A stretch of DNA of 64,000 bases from Laguncularia racemosa (GCA_037954665.1 JBBMOL010000057.1:3968001-4032000), one strand, 5' to 3'; numbered from the stretch's first letter, positions 43,874 through 55,320 are shown. The notes: generated by a model from the sequence alone, not told the origin. Numbers and translations: made by a program.

Positions 43874-44045
43874 CTCTTCAATTTCCTCTTCAGTCTCAAG
43901 ACACTAGGACACTGATAACTCAGAACTTGTGGACATAGGACTCTTTACTGACTTATAATCTACCATATTGAATTTTTTTCAACACATCTTCAACATATTT
44001 CTTTTGACTTAACCACAACTTTCCATTCTCTCGCTCCATTTTTAT

Positions 44046-44949
44046 CTACATGCCCAAGATGAAGTTTGTTGGACCTAAGTCTTTCATCTCAAACTCTTTT
44101 CTCAATAGTCCCTTCACAGTACTGATCATACTCATACTATTCCCAACTAGCAGCATATCATCAACATATAAGGTTAAAATAACAAAATCATCATCTAACC
44201 TCTTCACATAAACACAATGATCGGCATCATAACGAACAAAGCCAAGCTTCAAGGCATAGGAGTCAAACTTCTGATACCATATTCTTGGAGATTATTTTAG
44301 GCCATATAGAGACTTGTTTAGTTTGCAAACAAAATCTTCTTTTCCCTTGACCACAAATCCATCCAATTGCTTCATGTAAATGTCCTCCTTCAAGTCACCA
44401 TGTAGGAAAGCTATTTTTACATCAAGCAGCTCTACCTCTAGATTGTATGCAGCTGCTATAGATAAAACAAGTCTTATAGAATTTAATTTAGCAATTGGAG
44501 AAAAAAATCTTACCATAATCAACTCCTTCTATCTGTGAATATCCCTTCGCAACTAGACGAGCTTTATATCGTTCTGTATCTCCATTTGCGGATACCTTCT
44601 TCTTAAATACCCACTTACAACCAATTGCCTTCCGATCTATAGGTAATTTTACTAGATTCCATGTTCTATTTTTACCTAATGAGTCCATCTCATCTATCAA
44701 GGCTTTCTCCCACTGTTTTGCATCTTCAGCACTTTTTGCTTCCTTAACATTATTTGGATCATCACTTGTAATAGTCAGAGCACAATCTTCATTACTAGCA
44801 AATAAAGTATACCTCTCAAATGGTCTTCTTTGCCTTGTGGACCTCCTTAAAACCAGTTCAAGTGGAGCTTCAACTTCAAACTCAGTATCAGAATCTATAA
44901 TATCATCCTCCACATCAGGCTCATCATTTTCAGAATTTGAATTTTTCAT
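44046..44949 (-). pseudogene. copia D reverse transcriptase region
   Basis: Three overlapping frames on the minus strand: 44949-44488 (RKAIGCKWVFKKKVSANGD, RYKARLVAKGYSQIEGVDY), 44522-44292 (FSPIAKLNSIRLVLSIAA, ELLDVKIAFLHGDLKEDIYM) and 44252-44046 (catalytic LTLYVDDMLLVGNS). The frame changes fall between conserved blocks, so the parent was a normal copia RT. Not functional as it stands. Confidence 0.85.
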
Positions 44950-44990
44950 TTCAAGTTATGTAGCCTCTATCTTTCCCTATAAACCAACAT

Positions 44991-45780
44991 TTAACTAACT
45001 ATTTGTGGTTCTTCGGGAGCTTGTGAAACAATCTGATTTATCATAGATTCTCTAAATACCACATCTTTGCTATAAATGATGTGTTTAGTATCAGGATTCC
45101 ACAGCTTATGCCCTTTAATACCATCTTTGTACCCAATGAAGATGCACTTCTCAGTCTTGCTTTCAAGTTTATTCCTCTTTTCCTTAGGCACATGCACATA
45201 CGCTTTACACCCAAATACTCTAACATGGGATATATTTGGCTTCTTCTTGAATAGTGCCTCAAATGGTGTTTGATCCTTCAAAGCTGATGTGGGAGACCTG
45301 TTCTTTAGATAACACGCAGTAGCCACTGCTTCTGCCCAAAATTCAGTTGTTAAGTTTGCACCACTTAACATACTCCTTACTTTCTCCATAAGGGATTGAT
45401 TAAGCCTCTCTGCTATCCCATTCTGCAAAGGTGAATATGGTGTGATTTTCTGCTTTGCTATGCCACTAGTTACACAAAATTGATCAAATTTTGCTGAACA
45501 AAATTCTCCTCCATTGTCAGTTCGCAACACTTTAATCTTTCTATCAAATTGATTTTCCACGAAAGCTTTAAATTCATGAAATTTTTCTAGCACATCATCA
45601 TTTCTCTACAAGAAATATATCCACACATATCTAGAATAATCATCGGTAAAGGAAACATAATACCTTAATTTTCCAAAAGATGTTACAAGTGAAGGACCGA
45701 AGACGTCACTGTGAATCAAATCCAAAATCCCTTTTGCTCTCCCTCCTATAGATTCAAAAGATACCCGATTCTATTTTCCA
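44991..45780 (-). pseudogene. copia D integrase region
   Basis: Frame 45593-44991 carries KVLRTDNGGEFCSAKFDQFC, YSPLQNGIAERLNQSLMEK and PNISHVRVFGCKAYVHVPK, the second half of the integrase core with catalytic Asp and Glu. The N-terminal zinc-binding part and first core strand are upstream (to about 45780) in broken frames. Confidence 0.85.
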
Positions 45781-45840
45781 TGTAGACAATATTCACAGAA
45801 TCCGAAACCCATAGAGCAAGCAAGGGTCATCAATCCTTTT

Positions 45841-46500
45841 TCACCAATATGACCCAATCTTCGATGCCACAGCATTGCAAAATTCTTTCACCTGCTCTGT
45901 GATATAACTCTCACCACTAACTACTGTGCTTCCCAGCAATTTCCACAGCTTCCTACACCGTTCGCCTCTAGCAATCACCATAGATCCACGAATTAGCTTA
46001 CATGAATACTTATTGCTGATGAAAGTAATACCAGCATTTGCCATAGTTCTAACAGAAATAAGATTCCTAGTAAGACCAGGAATATGCATCACATCCGAAA
46101 AATTCTTGACTGTCCCATCCTTCATCTTCAGCTTCACCTTTCCACGACCGACAATGTCAAGTGTCGAATCATCTCCCATTCGCACTATACCTCCTTGATA
46201 TGGTTCATAACAGTAGAACCAATCTCTATGAAGTGTCATGTGAAAAAACGCTCTAGTATCAATTATCCAAGCACTATGGTCAACCTGAGATGAATTATAC
46301 GTAAGATACATGTCTCCTACATTACTGTCATCATCTTTCTTTGTACTAGACAATGATGCATCATCTCGCTTCTTTGGACCTACACTTTTGCTTCTACAAT
46401 CCTTCTTCAGGTGTCTGGTTTTTCCACACTTCTAACACTTTATTTCGGATCGATCACGACTTTTAAATCTTCCTCTAGACTTATTCCTACTAACAAATCT
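45841..46500 (-). pseudogene. copia D zinc knuckle and protease region
   Basis: A CCHC knuckle lies near 46400-46445 (KCGKTRHLKKDC) with TAG at the place of the aromatic residue after the first Cys. Protease follows in 46353-45841 as WIIDTRAFFHMTLHRDWF, where the usual DTGA has become DTRA, so the active-site Gly is lost. Then comes IVRMGDDSTLDIVGRGKVKL. Confidence 0.8.
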
Positions 46501-46509
46501 GGATTTAGA

Positions 46510-47180
46510 TCATTCACTATTCCTTCCTTTTACAAAAAGAGCATCATTCGTTGCATTATCAGAACTTGCTCTTCTCATCTCCTCAGACAATAAAGCAGAT
46601 ACAACATTCTCAAACGACAGCGCACTAACACCAGTGTCAATCGAAACAATTATATGCTCCCATGAATTAAGTAACAAACACAATAAAGTACATGCTTTAT
46701 CCTCCTCATCCAGATTAACATCAATAGATGTAAGTTGCCCATAGATAGTATTAAAATCGTTTAAGTGTGCAGAAAAGGAATCACCTTCACTTATTCGAAG
46801 GTTGTACAGTCGCTTCCGCCGAAACAACCTATTCACAAGCGATTTGCTTTGATAAAGGCTTCCCAATTTAAACCAGAGATCTTTTGCTGTCTTCTCAGAG
46901 GTCACGTACACCAGGACATTATCAGCGTTGCAAAGCCAAATCAAGCTTCGTGCTTTCCGATCGCTGCTGATCCACGCCTTCAATTGAGTGGATGCAATCG
47001 CAATCTCTTCCTCCTTCGTTTTCTCCTTGGTAATTAACTTTGGTTTATCTTCTTCAATTACATACCATAGATCTCTATCTAAGAGTAGAGCCTCATCTTC
47101 AACTTCCATAACTCGAAACCTTTCCTGTCGAACTTCTCTACTTCAATCTGTGATTGACCAACCGAAATCTTCCCAAGATT
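46510..47180 (-). pseudogene. copia D gag
   Basis: The main frame starts at an ATG at 47109, but the true N-terminus (EKFDRKGFELWKLKM) lies just upstream in a different frame to about 47180, so there is an early frame change. The capsid-like part shows SLIWLCNADNVLVYVTSEKTAK-type content split over KARSLIWLCNADN and TAKDLWFKLGSLYQSKS, then DSFSAHLNDFNTIYGQL. It ends in a stop before the zinc knuckle. Confidence 0.85.
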
Positions 47181-47251
47181 TGATTTTTTTTTCTTCGAAT
47201 CTCTCTTCACTAAGAAAAAACCTTAATCTCAAACCTCACTCTGATACCAGA

Positions 47252-47621
47252 TGTTAGGGACGGCCGCACAAGTAAGTTAAAAAAGGAAAGAAAATAATGA
47301 TGCAAGATTTTATCTTGGTTCACCCGTTAATTAGGGCTACGTCCAATAGAGAATTCCACTAAAATTAGCACCTCACTCTCTTGTTTTTCGTCACTCAATT
47401 ACAAGTGAAAAAGAGAATATATAGAATAGCTATTCATGGGCCAAAGCCCAAACTTTTAATAAATAAACATGAGCTTAATTGCTAAAAGCCTCCTGGTGTT
47501 TAGGAGGCGTTGCCTTCTTGAGACCCCTGCCGGGTCGACTTCCCCGAACCTCCTCCTGCTCAGCATGGAGCAGGACTTACGTGTTTTCCTGTCGTAAGGG
47601 AGTATGAGCCACACCCTAACA
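47252..47621 (-). repeat. 5' LTR of copia element D
   Basis: On the plus strand it begins TGTTAGGGACGG and ends CACCCTAACA, so the outer eight bases form a perfect inverted repeat (TGTTAGGG/CCCTAACA). On the minus strand the primer site follows after two bases. Confidence 0.95.
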
Positions 47622-47626
47622 TTTAT

Positions 47627-47848
47627 TAGATACTCAATATAGGAAGTTGTAAATATAATAAATAATATATTTTATGTATTGATTGTAGGAATTATATATA
47701 GACAAGAATATGGCTTAATCTTAAGAATTTATTTAGGAAGGTAGGGATTGTGTTTGATACGCACTCTTGTATATAATGATTGGTTAGCAGTAAGAATAAA
47801 TAGAGCCTTCTCACATCTTTTACCCATTGTACTCTTTGTGTTTTAGTA
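47627..47848 (+). repeat. 5' LTR of copia element C (main part)
   Basis: It runs from TAGATACTCAATATAGG to TGTTTTAGTA, directly before the primer site. The last 133 bp (47716-47848) align without gaps to the 3' LTR fragment at 50733-50865 with about a dozen or more differences. The 3' copy ends in CA, here mutated to TA. Confidence 0.8.
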
Positions 47849-47861
47849 TGGTATTAGAGCC
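47849..47861 (+). other. primer binding site of copia element C
   Basis: TGGTATTAGAGCC, a one-base variant of the tRNA-iMet site, directly after the LTR. Confidence 0.8.
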
Positions 47862-47902
47862 TAGTTAAGGCATAACCAGAAAATCTTTGAAGAGGTGTAA
47901 AC

Positions 47903-48980
47903 ATGGCCAGAGATGACAGCAAAGGCAACATATTTGGTGATAGAGCGAATAAAAAAAGAGCAATATCTCCATATGACATAACATCTAATGATAATCTTGG
48001 AATAGTGATAACACAGGTCCAATTAAAGGGCGACAACTATGATGAATGGGCTCGGTCTATGAGGACAGCCTTGAGAGTAAGAAAGAAGTTTGGTTTTATC
48101 GATGGGACAATCAAACGACCAGATGAGGAGTCTCTAGATCTTGATGATTGGTGGACCATCAACTCACTATTGGTGTCCTGGAACAGGAATACTATTGAAT
48201 CCACTCTTCGGTCTACCATATGGCATATGGAAGTGGCTCAAGACTTGTGGGCAAATATTAGAGAACGATTTTCTATAGCTAATGGCCCAATGATATAACA
48301 ATTGAAGGTTGAACTTGCTAAATGTAAATAGAAAGGTTTGGCCATCATTAACTACTATGGCAAATTGAAGAAATTATGGGAAGAACTTTCTAACTTTGAG
48401 CAAATGCCAACCTACAAGTGCGAAAAGTGCACGTGTGATCTCAAGTCTATTCTAGAAAAGAAACAAGAAGAAGAAAAGGTGCACTTGTTTCTCATGGGAT
48501 TCAAGGAGATGGTTTATGGCGTAGTGAGATCTAATATTCTTGCTCAAAACCCGCTGCCAAGTTTAAACAGAGTTTATTCAACACTAGTGCAAGAAGAAAG
48601 AATGAAGAAATTGCTCGTGGAAAAGAAGAACCAGATGATGTCATGGCTTTTGTAGTCCAAGGTATGGCTACCTATCATAGTCGTAGTGAAGGAAGGGACA
48701 AAACCATGATTTGTTCTAATTGTAAACGTAATGAACATGAGTCAAACAATTGTTTTCAGCTCATTGGCTTTCCAGATTGGTGGGGTGATCGACTTCGTGG
48801 TGATGGGAAAATGAGCAACCACGGTAGTGGACAACAACAACAGCTGAAAATTGGTACGGGTGGAGGTCGAGGACGTGGTGGTGTTGTGTATGCCTATGCT
48901 GTCCAAATTGCAAGAGGAAGTACTTCTACAACAATAGCAAATCATGTAGAAAACAACGGGAACTATTGGGCTGAACAATG
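47903..48980 (+). pseudogene. copia C gag
   Basis: It starts at ATG 47903. Frame 47903-48298 has VQLKGDNYDEWARSMRTAL and LDDWWTINSLLVSWNRNTIE, a UBN2-type gag N-terminus. After a TAA at 48296 and a TAG near 48330 (both positions where Gln codons fit) the frame continues with KLKKLWEELSNFEQMP and LFLMGFKEMVYGVVRSNIL. A knuckle-like CSNCKRNEHESNNC lies at about 48711-48752 in another frame, followed by a Gly/Arg-rich stretch. Confidence 0.85.
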
Positions 48981-49039
48981 AGCAGTGGCAAACCTTGTTG
49001 GAGATGTTAAATAACCAGAAACCATATGTGAATGAGAAG

Positions 49040-50730
49040 ATGACTGGTAAGCATGTCGATATTCCTTAGATAATTGACACAAGAGCTTTTAATCATATGA
49101 TAGGTAGTTTGAAAACTCTATGGGACACATGAGAAATTTCAAGATGTCCAATTGGATTACCAGATGGAAGTAATACTGCAACTATTAAAGAGGGTTTAGT
49201 CAAACTTGATGAGAATTTTTTTCTCCATATAGCAAAACTGGTACAATCTACACAAACTCATGAATATGAATAGGCATCATAAGAGAATGGGGCTGATACA
49301 GTAACCTAAACAATCCTAATTGAAGACGAAAGACTAGAGAAAATGCAATTAGGGCACAGTCATCGCCAAAAGCAATCATCAATTCATCTGCGCAATTATG
49401 TTATTCATATAATCCAGAAATTGAGTTCATCTTGTCATTCACCCAAACCGCAGTATCTCTTAGGTACACCCTATCCAATAGCACACTATGTGAGTTGTGA
49501 AAAAATTTCTTTACAACATAGAGCTTTTCTTGCAGTTGTTACTACAAACCATGAACCAGTGACCTTTTCTAAAGCTGTGAAAGATGAACGATGGAGGAAT
49601 GCTATGCAATGTGAAATCCAAGCTTTGGAAGATAATGGAATATGGGTGATTGAGGACTTGCCTCCTAATAAGAAAGCACTTAGATGTGAATGGATTTACA
49701 AGATAAAATACAACTCTTATGGCATTGTCAAATGCTACAAAGCACATCTAGTGATCTTTGAAAACCATCGAATTGAAGGGATTGACTACATTGAGATGTT
49801 TGGTCTAATAGCCAAGACGGTGATTGTACGAGTATTTTTAGCAGTTGCATCTACAAAGAACTAGGAATTACATCAGATGGACGCTCATAATGCATTTCTA
49901 CATGGTGAAATCTAAGAGAAAGTGTACATGAAATTGCCTCCTGGATTTCAAGTTACAAGTCCTGGGAAAGTTTGTCGACTTTGCAAATCGCTTTTAAGCT
50001 GAAAGAAGCTCCTTGTTGTTGGTTTGCTAAGTTATCGACTGCGTTAACTTCCTATGGTTTCAAGCAATCACTTCTGATTATTCTCTATTTACTCTACAAA
50101 GCGGTGATAATCACATCAATCTTCTTATCTATGTAGATGATTTAATTATTTCTAGTAATGACTATGCAACTATTCAAAAGTTCAAAACTTACCTTAGTGA
50201 ATGCTTTCGTGTGAGGGATTTGGGAACTTTGAAGTATTTTTTAGGTGTTAAGGTTGCACGTAGCCTAGAAGGCATTTTCTTATGCCAACATAAATATGCA
50301 TTGGACATCACTTCAGAGATTGGATTATTAGGAGCCAAACTTACTAGTATTGCTTTGGAGTAAAATCATCGGTTAGCCTTGGCTGTTGGATGAATGCTTG
50401 ATGACCTAGAACGTTACTATCGGTTGGTGGGTCGTCTTATATATCTCTGTTTCACACGACCATAATTATCTTACTATGTTCGCATTCTTTCTCAATTCAT
50501 GTAACAACTGAGAGACAAATATTAAGAAGCTGCTCTTCTTGTCATACACTATTTAAAAGGACACCCGAGATGAGGTATTTTGTTGAATAGCAAGAGTGAT
50601 TTACATTTGTATGGTTGGTGTGATTCGGATTAGGCAGGTTACCCTTTGACCCAACGTTCTCTCATAGGATGGTTTGTTCATTTGGGTGACTCTCCTATAT
50701 CTTGGAAGACTAAGAAACAACATATTGTCT
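49040..50730 (+). pseudogene. copia C protease, RT and partial RNase H; integrase deleted
   Basis: Protease remains are at about 49070-49115 (IIDTRAFNHMIGS). Integrase is absent: the sequence jumps near 49300 to the region before RT (PYPIAHYVSCEKISLQHRAF, 49343-49864) and RT (LRCEWIYKIKYNSYG). Broken frames continue with HQMDAHNAFLHGE, YVDD-like DDLIISSND near 50139 and RNase H (SWKTKKQHIVS) to 50731, where the 3' LTR fragment abruptly begins. The RT wording closely resembles element A at 8.7-10.3 kb. Confidence 0.8.
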
Positions 50731-50732
50731 CA

Positions 50733-50865
50733 TAATCTTAGGAATTTATTCAAGAAGGTAGGGATTGTGTTTGATACACACTCTTGTATATATTGATTGG
50801 TTAGTAGTGAGAATAAATAGAGCCTTCTCTCATCTTTTACCCATTATACTCTTTATGTTTTAGCA
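50733..50865 (+). repeat. 3' LTR fragment of copia element C
   Basis: TAATCTTAGGAATTTATTC to TGTTTTAGCA, aligned to the last 133 bp of the 5' LTR. The LTR start, polypurine tract and end of RNase H are gone, so one deletion removed them together. Confidence 0.85.
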
Positions 50866-51180
50866 GTATTCTTTTCATAAAACTAAACTGCATAAAAATA
50901 TAACTAAAACAAAAATTAGAATAATTCAATGGAATTCACGTCATTTGCCTGACTTGATTCCTTAGAAGGATTCAAATGTTAGGTGTAGAGAGAATTGCTT
51001 TCGTGACCATCGGTTGAACCACATGTACGTATTGTGTTTTGTAGGTCAACATTTGAAAGAATTTTGGATTTGCGAAAGGTAAATACTATCAATATTAGGG
51101 TAACACTCATAGATATTATAATTTTTAAAAAAACATTCGTAAATATTATTTCTGAAATAATTATTCCAAAAATATATTTT

Positions 51181-51380
51181 GAAGGCGTAGATACAGTTTG
51201 TGATTTATATTTTACAAAAATTTACAAAATTAAAGGCACAAACTCAGTCTGTGCTTTTAATATAATTTGTACCAAAGGCACGAATGTAATCCACACCTTT
51301 AAACATATTGCTTAAAGGCACGAACATTGTTCTCACTTTCAAGCAATTTGCTTGAAAGCGCAAACGATGTCTGCTCTTTT
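51181..51380. repeat. degenerate tandem repeat, about 40-50 bp units
   Basis: Units start at about 51181, 51232, 51274, 51314 and 51354 with AAAGGCACGAAC-like words, followed by a partial reverse match (GTGCTTTT, CACCTTTA, CACTTTCA) and AATTTGCTT. Each unit could fold into a small hairpin. No known family is recognised. Confidence 0.6.
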
Positions 51381-52805
51381 AGTATAACTCTTCTTTTTTT
51401 TTTTCCTTTGCTTCAATAGATGCAAAAATATAGTAATTTGACTCTTATAAAAATAGCAAATAACAACGCAGTTTGATTTTAATTATAATACACTCAAATC
51501 AGTCTTTTTTTATATATTATAGGTTTTATAACTCCAAACAAATAGTACTAAATATGCCATAAATCCCGGTGTTGCACTAGCTAACCAATCCAATTTAGCT
51601 AATCAAACCAAGTCCACTCTTTTCCCCTCCTCCTTCCAACGTGAGAGACTCCCAAAGCTCCATCCTCACTTCGAAATCTTCAGTACTCCGAAAGATCAAT
51701 GGCAAATACGACTAAAGTACTTGCAAATCAACACCATATCCATGCAAACTTCTCTCCCCCATGTACATGGACAAGTTAAGCTAAAAACTGTCTTTCCCCA
51801 ATAAAAAAACCGTAAGCCTCCCTCTCCTCTTAACTCATTCAAAATTTCGTTTCACAAACCAACTCCTTCTCTGCTACACTAATGTTTCGTAAAATACAGC
51901 TCATACACCGTCAAAATCTACTCAAGGATCTTACCCGAAAAGTCCCCAACCATTAAGTTACACTCCTTCGTCTCCTGTTACTTCAACCGCCGACCATCCC
52001 ATCTCTTCCCAAACCGTCACCACCCATGTCATCACACCGCCCACTCTTCTACTTTTCCTTAAACTTCAACAGAACTCATAAACTTAAAGAATCAAGAACC
52101 AAATGAAAGGAAACCCCAATCCTAAAACCCTCTAAAGACCGGGACCTCCAAACCTCATGATCAAGCTCACGCCCCAATCTCTCATCAACTTCCGTTTAAC
52201 ACATCGTTCTCGACCGACTAAGTAAGGAGGTAGAAAAAGGAAGTATGTAAAAGCAAGAAGGGTGAGGTGAGAAGGGAGGAGAAGCTGCGGCAAACTTCGG
52301 AGGCGGAGAAGTAGGAGTTGCCAAGGCCTCTTGTAGGAGTGGATAGTATCCTAAGCTCGGTAAAGACCTCTCTCTAACTTAGATGAAATATATAATTGTA
52401 AATAGAAATTTAAGTTGAATCCATGGATGGACATGTTGAAATAAGAGACCAGTGAAGGACATGATGTGGTAAATGAGATTAGATGATTAATTGGTATAAA
52501 TTAAATGGGTTTTCATAGAGAGTTATATGGATGTGTGGAAAGGAGGAATAAGATGATCCCTTGCACTTCAACTTTAAATCTAACTAAAGTTATATTGAAA
52601 GCATATTTAAGTAGATTGATGGAGCCTTATAAAATTTGACGAAGGTAAATGAAGGGGGAAAAAAAAAAAGAAAAGAAGAAGTGGCTCCATCTAGCCGAGA
52701 CCAAGAAAGGAAAAGAGAGGGATTTTGAAATTTACATTAGCGGTTAATCAATTATTTCAGCATAATGAGTTATGAGTAAACTCAATCCATATGGTAATAG
52801 GTGAG

Positions 52806-52838
52806 ATATATATATGTATGTATGTATGTATGTATATT
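52806..52838. repeat. (AT)n/(GTAT)n microsatellite
   Basis: ATATATATATG is followed by several GTAT units. Simple repeat only. Confidence 0.85.
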
Positions 52839-53240
52839 AGAGATAATCATAGATACATGTCACCTTAATAAGATAACTCAGTAAGTTGTTAAATGAACAT
52901 GAAGAGTCGGTGGGTGAAACCTATGAAACATAGCTAGCCTTGACATGTGTGTGTAAACACCCTATTTTTGCCCTAGGAATGAATAATAATCACTAATAAT
53001 CAATTCTTAATTTTTTCCAATTTTTTTAATTTTTCTTTAATTTAGCATAAATAATAAAAATATTCAAAAAATAAAAATAAATAGGAAAACACATCAATTT
53101 CGAAAAATAATTTCAGAAATGGCAATAATAAATAGTAAATAATTTTTACAAATTTTTGAAATTTCAAAAAATACAAAAAAATAAAAAAATCGCATTGCAT
53201 ATATGCAATTTGCGAAATTAGAAAAATCAGGAAAATGGGC

Positions 53241-53305
53241 TAGCCCAGCTGGTCCGGACCATGGGCTAAGGCACGCGCAGGAGGGCTCGATCGCAGGTTC
53301 GAATC
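53241..53305 (+). promoter_or_regulatory. tRNA-like A box and B box inside the Tat LTR
   Basis: TAGCCCAGCTGG (53241-53252) fits the A-box consensus TRGCNNAGYNGG exactly. GGTTCGAATC (53296-53305) fits the B box. The gap of 43 bp is within the range for tRNAs with a long variable arm or tRNA-derived SINEs. The 3' LTR keeps the same pair at 63205-63216 and 63260-63269 with the same gap. No functional tRNA fold is claimed. Confidence 0.6.
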
Positions 53306-53644
53306 GCGGGGGAAGCAGTTTCCGCATTTTGAGTTTTTTTCACTTATCCAGGACACGTGGCAACATCCGATCGGCTGGAAGAAATGCACGCGTCGGGCGC
53401 GTGATCGTCTTCTACCTCGAGTTCGAGATCGCCGATGGAAGAAAAATTCGCATTTTGGCCTTTTGGATTCGATTTTTTACACAAATCCAACAAATCTTCA
53501 ATAGAAATGAGATAAATATCATCCAATTGGAATCAAATCGCAACAAATCGATGGATTTACACAAATCGGAGTTGTTTTTTTAACCGAAAATCCGATTAGC
53601 TTCGATCGGAGGAAATCCGAGCTTATCCAGCTCGGTTTCAAGTG

Positions 53645-53653
53645 CCTATAAAT
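53645..53653 (+). promoter_or_regulatory. TATA box of Tat LTR
   Basis: CTATAAATAG lies here and in the same place of the 3' LTR (about 63609). It probably drives the genomic RNA, with a downstream GGTAAGT donor-like sequence in the leader. Confidence 0.65.
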
Positions 53654-55077
53654 AGAAATCGAAGGGAGGAAGCCAAAGGACGAATCACAATTGAGAGAAA
53701 GTGAGAAAAGATAGCAAATCGGAGAGCATCGGAGGAAACCCAAAATTGCAAACCGCCGATCGGAGCCAAGCCGCCACCAGGAGACGTTCTGGGAGCAAAC
53801 CACCGCCACCATTGGATTCAGCACCTTCGAGAAGCTAGGATTCGACACCTCACCCATGACAAAAGACCGCCGGAACGCCGTGAACGAGTATCCTCCGCCG
53901 TTGTGTCTGACCGATCCGACCTGATTGAACCGACCTGCGCACCGACCCGGATCTAGGTAAGTCGGATTTTCCGGATTTTTTCCAATTTATTTATTTACTT
54001 TATTTATTTTTATTCCGATTTGATTTATTATTATTTTTATTTATTTATTAATATGTTTGTTATTTATTTATTTATTTATTTATGTTTCCATAAATAGAAA
54101 AATGTTAGAAATTAGATTTTTTTAGGATTTAATAATCTACAAAAATAATAAATAATAATAATAATAATATAGAAAAACAATATAAATATTAGAAAAAATA
54201 ATAATAGAACTTTAGATTTCAAAATAGGATAGATAATAGTTTAGGATAAAAATTTTAACAAAAATTCACAAAAATTATAAAAATCAATAAAAATCATAAA
54301 AACTATAAAAATCATGAAAACTTAGAAAAATTATAAAAAAAATTGTAGAAGAATAATAAAAATCATAAAATTACAGGAAAAAAAAATCGTAAAAATCATA
54401 AAAATTAATAAAAAAATAGCAAAAATAAGTTTTAGCACTTAGAAAAAATCATTTTCTTCAAATAAATCCAAAATTGATGTTTTTCTTAAAAACCATTTTC
54501 AAAAATCAAATAAAAGTTTAGGCTTAGATTTTTTTTAAAAATCTAAAAAAAATAGTAAAAACATAAAGCAAAAGAGATTTCAAAATTAAAATTCACAAGC
54601 ACACTTAAAGTTTTCAGAAAAGCGAACTACGGCTTGTTTGATCCTGGATAGCAAGTACGTAGGCACCCATTTGGGTCAACCCATAAAATGAAATAAAAAA
54701 TCACTTTCTTGAAATAATTCAAAAACATAATGAAAGTAACAGAAACACAATAAAACACATTTCTAAATAGGAATAATTTTAGGAGATTAGGTGGTAACCG
54801 TAAGGTTTTAATAGGTTAGCCTCTGGACTTAGAAACTCTGGTTTTCCCTTTTCTTCTTTTCAAAAACGAGAAGAGGAAATAACGATTACTAGTGGTCCAA
54901 ATTAAGACTAATCCGCTCCTTTAGTCTTAATTCAATATTTCCCAACAACAGTTGGGTGGCGACTCCAAAAATCAAACGAAATTCCTAACTCAAGTTGAGG
55001 ATCTACATTAGATGAGCATAGGGTCTAGTCTAGATCGGATTAGGAATGGGAATGCAAAAAAATTAGACTCGACAGGA

Positions 55078-55096
55078 TGGCGACTCCACTGGGGAC
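55078..55096 (+). other. primer binding site, tRNA-Arg type
   Basis: TGGCGACTCCACTGGGGAC follows the LTR after a few bases. This form of primer site is typical of Ogre and related Tat elements and is attributed to tRNA-Arg. Confidence 0.75.
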
Positions 55097-55320
55097 CCAT
55101 TCCAGTAGGTTACCCCACCCAATGCTTCGATATGGCCTGAGATCCATTTCTCCGAGAATGCGGGAGGCCATAGAGCTTGGGGACCAATTAGAACCTACCT
55201 ATTTGCATACATAGCATCATAAGGGTTGACAATTGATGACAATGTAATGGTTTGTTGTTTTATTTCCCTGTAATGTTTTCATAGTTCTGTTTGTAATTAG
55301 GCAATTTCTTATTGTAATAG

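Larger units (their letters stand above)
42788..47621 (-). mobile_element. Ty1/copia element D, complete with both LTRs, TSD TTTAT, decayed
   Basis: Two 370-bp LTRs bound the element; TTTAT lies at 42783-42787 and 47622-47626. The 5' LTR is the right one. A tRNA-iMet-like site (CTGGTATCAGAGTGAGG on the minus strand) follows it. Gag, protease, integrase, RT and RNase H run leftward in several frames. LTRs differ at roughly one base in eight or nine by eye, so the insertion is old. It lies inside the 5' LTR of element C. Confidence 0.95.
42785..50865 (+). mobile_element. older Ty1/copia element C, split by element D, TSD GTATT
   Basis: Plus-strand copia with a 5' LTR of about 225 bp (42785-42787 plus 47627-47848), primer site at 47849, gag, a deleted integrase region, RT, part of RNase H, and a 3' LTR fragment (50733-50865). 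GTATT lies at 42780-42784 and again at 50866-50870, which supports the reading that the first three LTR bases lie left of the nested element D. The 3' LTR has lost its first part along with the end of RNase H. Stops are frequent; it is dead. Confidence 0.75.
50871..52951. other. intergenic DNA with small repeats, no supported gene
   Basis: A degenerate repeat of about 40 bp lies at 51181-51380. A more GC-rich stretch (51560-52340) looks like old decayed gene or transposon DNA on either strand but I recognise no domain. An AT/GTAT microsatellite lies at about 52806-52838. Confidence 0.5.
52952..55074 (+). repeat. 5' LTR of Tat-type element, about 2.1 kb
   Basis: It starts TGTAAACACCCTATTTTTGCC, matching the 3' LTR at 62924, and ends CTCGACA just before the primer site. 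A GC-richer segment (53200-53960) includes a tRNA-like motif, a TATA box and a GGTAAGT splice-donor-like site at about 53955. The rest is very A-rich with ATAAAAATC words. Confidence 0.9.

Noticed and set aside
51560..52340. Possible gene in the GC-richer stretch
   Set aside because: All frames are broken and I recognise no motif on either strand.
53241..53320. A functional tRNA gene in the Tat LTR
   Set aside because: Only the A and B boxes match; I could not draw a convincing acceptor stem or anticodon arm, so I report it as tRNA-like only.
53203..53583. 126-codon plus-strand frame, present again at 63167-63547 in the 3' LTR
   Set aside because: Its conservation is explained by LTR identity. 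It starts within the A-rich/tRNA-like region, has no recognisable domain and coincides with LTR regulatory sequence.
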